Below are positions 58,681 to 64,000 of a stretch of 64,000 bases of DNA, piece after piece. The notes under the pieces are model-generated. The model searched no databases, was not told the origin of the DNA, and saw only the letters and a list, made by a program, of their open reading frames with translations. Made by a program: the position numbers and the translations under genes. This DNA is from Burkholderiales bacterium RIFCSPHIGHO2_12_FULL_63_20. GTDB lineage: Bacteria > Pseudomonadota > Gammaproteobacteria > Burkholderiales > Burkholderiaceae_C. The stretch is from NCBI GenBank assembly GCA_001770775.1, contig MESA01000038.1:96960-160959 (forward strand), given 5' to 3'. Each line of letters opens with the position of its first letter. Position 1 is the stretch's first letter.

Positions 58681-58709
58681 AGGAAGGCCTGATCAGAACA
58701 GGCTTTCCT
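58681..58709 (-). terminator. Hairpin enclosing epsE-type stop codon
   Basis: AGGAAGGCCTG-ATCAGAA-CAGGCTTTCCT, 11-bp stem with one G-U. Confidence 0.5.
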
Positions 58710-59508
58710 TGATGTAGATGATGTCCGACGGCTGCAGCTTGTCGTTCATGCCCGGCGAGATGATCTTGACCTGGCCAGACGCATCGCGGCGGTGCACCTT
58801 GATGCCCCGCTCGGTGCCGCGCAAGGTCAGGCCGCCAGCGGTGGCCAGGGCCTGCAGCACGGTCGTGTCACGCACCAACACCTGGGCGCCGGGACGCTGC
58901 ACTTCACCGTACACATAGACCTGGGGGGCACGGTCCACCCAGATGGTGTCGCCGTTTTGCAGCTGCATGTCTTCTTCCGTGCCCTGGGAGGCGAACACCT
59001 TGGGGAAATCGACTTCCATGCGGAAGGGGTCGCCATTGCGCACCCCCGACACCACCACGATGTCAGAGCCCACGCCCGCCATGATGCCGCCCGCCAGCGC
59101 CAGCACCTCGCTCAGGCGAGAGTTGCCGGCTTCCAGCGGATAACGGCCCGGTCGGTTGACCTGCCCCAGCACCGAGACCTGGTTGGCCTTGACGGAAATC
59201 ACCAGGATGGCGACCTGCGGGTTCTTGAGAAAATTGCCGCTCTTCAGGCCGGTGGCGATCTTCTTTTCGGCATCGGCCACGGTCAGCCCACCGATCTGCA
59301 CACTGCCCAGCAGCGGGAAGGAGATCACGCCGCCTTCGGGAATGCGGGTCTCCACCAAGAGGTCGGCGTTCTGATACACCGTCACCCGGATCTGGTCACC
59401 TGCGCCCAGCACATAGGCACTGCTTTCTTCGGCCCAGGCCCCCAGGCTCAGGGCCATCAGCATCGTGGCCATGAGCCACTTCAGCACATCACGCATTCTC
59501 GTCATCAC
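58693..59508 (-). CDS. Polysaccharide export protein, EpsE/Wza-like
   Basis: YVLGAGDQIRVTVYQNADLLVETRIPEGGVISFPLLGSVQIGGLTVADAEKKIA; two SLBB-like regions. Confidence 0.94.
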   Translation of the reverse strand: MMTRMRDVLKWLMATMLMALSLGAWAEESSAYVLGAGDQIRVTVYQNADLLVETRIPEGGVISFPLLGSVQIGGLTVADAEKKIATGLKSGNFLKNPQVAILVISVKANQVSVLGQVNRPGRYPLEAGNSRLSEVLALAGGIMAGVGSDIVVVSGVRNGDPFRMEVDFPKVFASQGTEEDMQLQNGDTIWVDRAPQVYVYGEVQRPGAQVLVRDTTVLQALATAGGLTLRGTERGIKVHRRDASGQVKIISPGMNDKLQPSDIIYIKESLF

Positions 59509-59673
59509 ATGGTCCTCGCATCAACATGTCGGGTCAGCCCTGTCGGGACACCCTGATGCGCACCAATGTAGCAGCGGCATCTGGGCGAAAACACGTCAAA
59601 CCACCGAGGACACCACGAGTCGGGGTTCTCGCTTTCCCTGATGTGCCGCGACCCGGGGCGAGCGAACCACGCC

Positions 59674-62055
59674 TCAGGCGAGGCTCATGTTGGTGCGCTC
59701 CAGGTAGGCCTCCACCTCGCTGCCCGGCATGGGCCGGGAAATCAGGAAACCCTGCACGTCGCCGCAGCCCAACGCGCGCAGCATGACCAGCTGTTCGGCG
59801 GTTTCCACGCCCTCGGCGGTGATGTCCAGGCGCAGGGCCTGGGCCAACGTGATGATGGCCGTGACCACCGCCTGCGCGTCCTGGTCGCTGTCGAGCGAGC
59901 GCACGAACATGCCGTCGATCTTGAGCTTGTCCAGCGGAAAGCGCCGCAGATAGGCGAGCGAGGAGTAGCCGGTGCCAAAATCGTCCATCGCCACCCGCAC
60001 GCCACGCGCCCGCAGGGCCATCAAGGTGGCTTGAGCGCCGTCGTGGTCTTCAATCAGCGCCGACTCGGTGATCTCCAGTTCCAGCCGCTCGGGCGCCAGG
60101 CCGCTCTGGTGAAGCGCCTCATCCACCAGGTCGAGCACCGACGAGCTGCGGAACTGCACCGCCGACAGATTGACGGCCACGCGCAGATCCTCGGGCCACT
60201 TGGCGGCGGCCATGCAGGCCTCACGCAGCACCCAGTTGCCCAGGGGCACGATCTGGCCGGTTTCCTCGGCCACGGGAATGAACTCACCGGGGCCAATCAA
60301 CCCCCGTTCGGAGTGCTGCCAGCGGACCAGGGCCTCAAAGCCGATGACCTCACCGCTGTCCAGGTGCATCTGCGGCTGAAAGTAGAGCTGAAACTGTTCG
60401 GCGGCCAGGGCCTGCCCCAGCTCGCTTTGAAGGCGCACGCGGGCCCGCGCACTGTCGGCCAGACCCACATCGAAGAAGCGGAAGGTGTTGCGCCCGGCCG
60501 CTTTGGCCGCGTACAGCGCCAGATCGGCACATTGCAGCAGCGATTGTGGGTCGCGGCCATCGCGCGGTGCCAGGGCCACGCCGACGCTGGCCCGCACTTC
60601 CACCAGCACGTCATCGAGCTGAATGGGTTCATTGAGCAAGTTGAGCAGCCGCTCGGCCAGGGCTCCGGACTTCTTGGGGCTGGTGTAGCGCCAGGTCAGC
60701 AAGGCGAACTCGTCGCCGCCCAGTCGGGCCAGCAGGTCACCCTCGGCCAGGATGGTCTTGAGACGCCCACCCACCCGCCGCAACAACTGGTCACCCACGC
60801 TGTGGCCGAGCGAGTCGTTGATGTGCTTGAAATTGTCCAGGTCCAGGAACAGCAGCGCACAGGGGCGTGGCTCGGCGTCGGGGGCCGCCTTGAGTCGCTC
60901 CAGTTCCGTGCTGAAACGGTGGCGGTTGGCCAAGCCGGTGAGGGCGTCGTAATTGGCAAGGCGGGCCAGTTCGTCACGCGCCTGACGGGTGTGGGTGATG
61001 TTGGAGCCCACGCCACGCCAGCCCGCCGCACGTCCCTTGTCATCGAACAGGGGCTTGGCCGACAGCGACCACCAGTGGATGTCGTGCGCCACCTCGACTG
61101 GAATTTCCAAGTCACGGAAGGGCTGCCCCAAGCGCAAACAGGTGGTGAGCCGACTCAGGGCGTCGGCCGCCTCTTCGTCATCGGGCGGCACCATCAAAGA
61201 CAACAGCTCGGTGAACGATTGCTGCAGCAGCTGCTTGGGCGGCAAGCCAAAGGACTCGGCCAGGCGGCCCGAGACGTGGCGCAGGTGGCCGGTGGGCGAG
61301 ACCTCCCACAACCAGTCAGAGGCGTGTTCTTCGAAGTCGCGCAGCAAGAGGTCGATCAGCTGCTTCTGACGATCGGTTTCGGCCTCGGCCCGCAAGCGGC
61401 TGACGAACACCTTGCCGCTGGCGTAGCTCACGGCACACATGATCACGGCATAGACGACCAGGAGCGCCAGCAAGGTGCGGTTGTCGGTCACGCCGGAGCG
61501 CGCCAACCCCACGATGCTGGCCACGGACAAGGTCAGCACATAGGCCCAGGCCACGGGCACCATGGGGCTGAGCAGGAAAGCGCCGCCGCAAATGGTGCCC
61601 ACCACCACAGCCGCAATCAGCAGGGAGCCCGCGTGATCGGCCTCTGGAAACACCATGGCGGGGAGCACGGCCCACAAGGCGGCAAAGCACATGACCTGTG
61701 CCACGATGAGTCGGGCTGCTGCCCGCGAGGCCACCGGACGAGGCGCTGACTTGATCAGGCGCCGCCACCATATGGCGGCCACCGGCAAGGACAGCACCAC
61801 AGAAAAGCACCACAAGGCCAGAATCAGGTGTGGCAAACGCCCCCAGAACACCCAGGAGATGCCCATGACGTTGACCGCATTGCCGGCCGTGACCAGGGGC
61901 AACATGCGCACCAGCGCATTGATCTGACGCGCGCGAAAATGAGCCGCCAGCGGGCCATCGACGGCCTCGTCGGGCACCACGTCATGGCGCCACTGCGCCC
62001 AGCCTTTCGGCCACTGTTGCTTACCGGAATCGTGTGCCTGGTACATCCCTGCCAT
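59674..62055 (-). CDS. Membrane-anchored PAS-GGDEF-EAL protein
   Basis: LARLGGDEFALL and FEALVRWQHSERGLIGPGEFIPVAEETG intact; N-terminal TM segments. Confidence 0.97.
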   Translation of the reverse strand: MAGMYQAHDSGKQQWPKGWAQWRHDVVPDEAVDGPLAAHFRARQINALVRMLPLVTAGNAVNVMGISWVFWGRLPHLILALWCFSVVLSLPVAAIWWRRLIKSAPRPVASRAAARLIVAQVMCFAALWAVLPAMVFPEADHAGSLLIAAVVVGTICGGAFLLSPMVPVAWAYVLTLSVASIVGLARSGVTDNRTLLALLVVYAVIMCAVSYASGKVFVSRLRAEAETDRQKQLIDLLLRDFEEHASDWLWEVSPTGHLRHVSGRLAESFGLPPKQLLQQSFTELLSLMVPPDDEEAADALSRLTTCLRLGQPFRDLEIPVEVAHDIHWWSLSAKPLFDDKGRAAGWRGVGSNITHTRQARDELARLANYDALTGLANRHRFSTELERLKAAPDAEPRPCALLFLDLDNFKHINDSLGHSVGDQLLRRVGGRLKTILAEGDLLARLGGDEFALLTWRYTSPKKSGALAERLLNLLNEPIQLDDVLVEVRASVGVALAPRDGRDPQSLLQCADLALYAAKAAGRNTFRFFDVGLADSARARVRLQSELGQALAAEQFQLYFQPQMHLDSGEVIGFEALVRWQHSERGLIGPGEFIPVAEETGQIVPLGNWVLREACMAAAKWPEDLRVAVNLSAVQFRSSSVLDLVDEALHQSGLAPERLELEITESALIEDHDGAQATLMALRARGVRVAMDDFGTGYSSLAYLRRFPLDKLKIDGMFVRSLDSDQDAQAVVTAIITLAQALRLDITAEGVETAEQLVMLRALGCGDVQGFLISRPMPGSEVEAYLERTNMSLA

Positions 62056-62258
62056 TCATGCCCAAAACATGCCTTCAGCGTAACCCGATAAGTCCGCACT
62101 TCGCGGCGCCCAGCGCTGACAAATGCGATTTCAGCACGGGATTCTTGGTAAATTGCCTGCCCTCCCCCCCAAGTCGGGTCAGGTGCAGCCCCCCTCTGGT
62201 CGCGGGGGCTCGAGCAGATGTCGTACCATCGTCGCCCCTCCGCGTGAAATAGACGACC

Positions 62259-64000
62259 ATGAGTTCTGATAAGCCTTTGTCCGACGCCGAACAGTCCCTG
62301 CGCGACGCCGCCAACGAATACCACCGCCTGCCGACCCGCGGCAAGATCTCGGTGACCCCGACCAAGCCGCTGTCCAACCAGCGCGACCTGGCCCTGGCTT
62401 ACTCGCCTGGCGTCGCCTATCCCTGCCTGGCCATTGAGCAGGATCCGGGCAAGGCTTTCGACTACACCTCGCGCGGCAACCTGGTCGCCGTGATCACCAA
62501 CGGCACGGCCGTGCTGGGCCTGGGCGACATCGGCCCACTGGCCTCCAAGCCCGTGATGGAAGGCAAGGGCTGCCTGTTCAAGAAGTTCGCCGGTGTCGAC
62601 GTGTTCGACATCGAGCTGGCCGAGCGCGACCCCGACAAGCTCATCGAGATCATTGCCGCGCTGGAGCCCACGCTCGGCGGCATCAACCTCGAAGACATCA
62701 AGGCGCCCGAGTGCTTCTACATCGAGAAGGAACTCAGCGCCCGCATGAACATCCCCGTCTTCCACGACGACCAGCACGGCACGGCCATCATCTCGAGCGC
62801 CGCCCTGCTGAACGGCCTGGAGCTGGTGGGCAAGCAGATTGACCAGGTCAAGGTGGCCGTCTCCGGCGCTGGTGCCGCGGCGATTGCCTGTCTGGACGTG
62901 ATGGTGGGCCTAGGCGTCAAGCGCGAGAACATCTTCGTGTGTGACTCCAAGGGCGTGATCCACCACGAGCGCACCGACAAGCTCGACATCTCCAAGCAGC
63001 GCTACCAGCAGACCACCACGGCCCGCACCCTGGCCGATGCGGTCGATGGCGCCGACGTGTTTCTGGGCTGCTCGGCCCCGGGCGTGCTGACGGCCAACAT
63101 GGTCAAGACCATGGCCGACAAGCCGCTGATCCTGGCGCTGGCCAACCCCGAGCCCGAAATCCGCCCCGAGGTGGCCAAGGCCGCCCGTCCGGACTGCATC
63201 ATCGCCACCGGCCGCTCGGACTACCCGAACCAGGTCAACAACGTCCTGTGCTTCCCCTACATCTTCCGGGGCGCGCTGGACTGCGGCGCCACCAAGATCA
63301 CCGAGGCCATGAAGCTGGCCTGCGTGCGCCAGATCGCCGACCTGGCCAAGGCCGAGATCTCGGACGAAGTGGCTGCCGCCTACCCAGGTGTCGAGCTGCG
63401 CTTCGGTCCCGACTACCTGATCCCCACGCCGTTTGACTCTCGTCTGATCCTGCGCATTGCCCCGGCCGTGGCCGAGGCCGCCGCCGCTTCGGGTGTGGCC
63501 ACCCGCCCGATCACCGACCTGAAAGCCTACCGCGACTCACTGACCCAGTTCGTGACCAACACCGGCCTGTTCATGCGCCCGGTGTTCATGGGCGCCAAGG
63601 CCGCGCCCAAGCGCATTGCTTTTGCCGAAGGGGAAGAAGAGCGCGTGCTGCGCGCCGCCCAGGTCGTGGTGGACGAAGGTTTGGCCAAACCCATCCTGGT
63701 GGGTCGCCCCGACATCATCCTGACGCGCATCGAGCGTGCCGGCCTGCGCCTGGCGCCCGGCGTGAACTGCGAGATCGTCAACCCGGCCAAGGACGAGCGC
63801 TTCAAGCAGTACTACGAGACCTATCACAAGCTCAAGGCGCGAGACGGCATCTCGCCCGATCTGGCCAAGGTGGTGGTGCGACGCTCCAACTCGCTGATCG
63901 CCACGCTGATGGTGAAGATGGGCGACGCCGACGGCATGATCTGTGGCGTCATCGGTCGCTACGACTTCCATCTGGAGCACATCCGTGACGTGATCGGTGT
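62259..64000 (+). CDS. maeB: NADP-dependent malic enzyme with C-terminal phosphotransacetylase-like domain, 3' truncated by window
   Basis: Translation from ATG 62259: [67 protein letters not shown]. Confidence 0.95.
   Translation, partial: MSSDKPLSDAEQSLRDAANEYHRLPTRGKISVTPTKPLSNQRDLALAYSPGVAYPCLAIEQDPGKAFDYTSRGNLVAVITNGTAVLGLGDIGPLASKPVMEGKGCLFKKFAGVDVFDIELAERDPDKLIEIIAALEPTLGGINLEDIKAPECFYIEKELSARMNIPVFHDDQHGTAIISSAALLNGLELVGKQIDQVKVAVSGAGAAAIACLDVMVGLGVKRENIFVCDSKGVIHHERTDKLDISKQRYQQTTTARTLADAVDGADVFLGCSAPGVLTANMVKTMADKPLILALANPEPEIRPEVAKAARPDCIIATGRSDYPNQVNNVLCFPYIFRGALDCGATKITEAMKLACVRQIADLAKAEISDEVAAAYPGVELRFGPDYLIPTPFDSRLILRIAPAVAEAAAASGVATRPITDLKAYRDSLTQFVTNTGLFMRPVFMGAKAAPKRIAFAEGEEERVLRAAQVVVDEGLAKPILVGRPDIILTRIERAGLRLAPGVNCEIVNPAKDERFKQYYETYHKLKARDGISPDLAKVVVRRSNSLIATLMVKMGDADGMICGVIGRYDFHLEHIRDVIG

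Noticed and set aside
59641-61749. 702-aa + strand ORF opposite the GGDEF-EAL gene
   Set aside because: Antisense shadow of a well-supported gene; composition (HQGG/GQ-rich) not protein-like.
62187-62210. AGCCCCC...GGGGGCT hairpin upstream of maeB
   Set aside because: Single GC-only stem in a GC-rich leader, no T-run or nested structure; not distinguishable from chance.

Overview
The 64 kb window is GC-rich bacterial chromosome, most consistent with a betaproteobacterium of the order Burkholderiales (inferred from gene content only). It is almost entirely coding. I support about 59 CDS and saw no rRNA, tRNA, CRISPR array, transposase or prophage. Housekeeping content: nth, livHMGF, dbpA, minCDE, glnS, trpS, purN, gshA, rbgA/ylqF, a dusC-like gene, ygiQ and a partial maeB. 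A second theme is envelope, exopolysaccharide and c-di-GMP functions: two PEP-CTERM proteins, a PslG/GH39-like secreted glycosidase, a solitary EpsE-type polysaccharide export protein beside an intact GGDEF-EAL protein, and two PPK2 polyphosphate kinases. The strongest non-coding signal is upstream of the PEP-CTERM gene at 20266. It has a direct repeat, a perfect IHF consensus and a well-spaced -24/-12 element, the layout of a sigma-54 promoter. Other items worth checking: a 13-bp inverted repeat with two ACT-N11-AGTA boxes at the HxlR/hydrolase divergent promoter, a GGTCA/TGACC cluster between a MerR regulator and a HiPIP gene, a nested RNA-like fold upstream of a DUF2236 gene, terminator-like hairpins just before livH and a cold-shock/DUF1294 gene, an orphan ParA after minCDE, a NYN-LOTUS protein with basic tails, an LRR-kinase and an unrecognised two-part protein. 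All names come from reading the translations; no database search was run. I found no clear new defence or mobile system.
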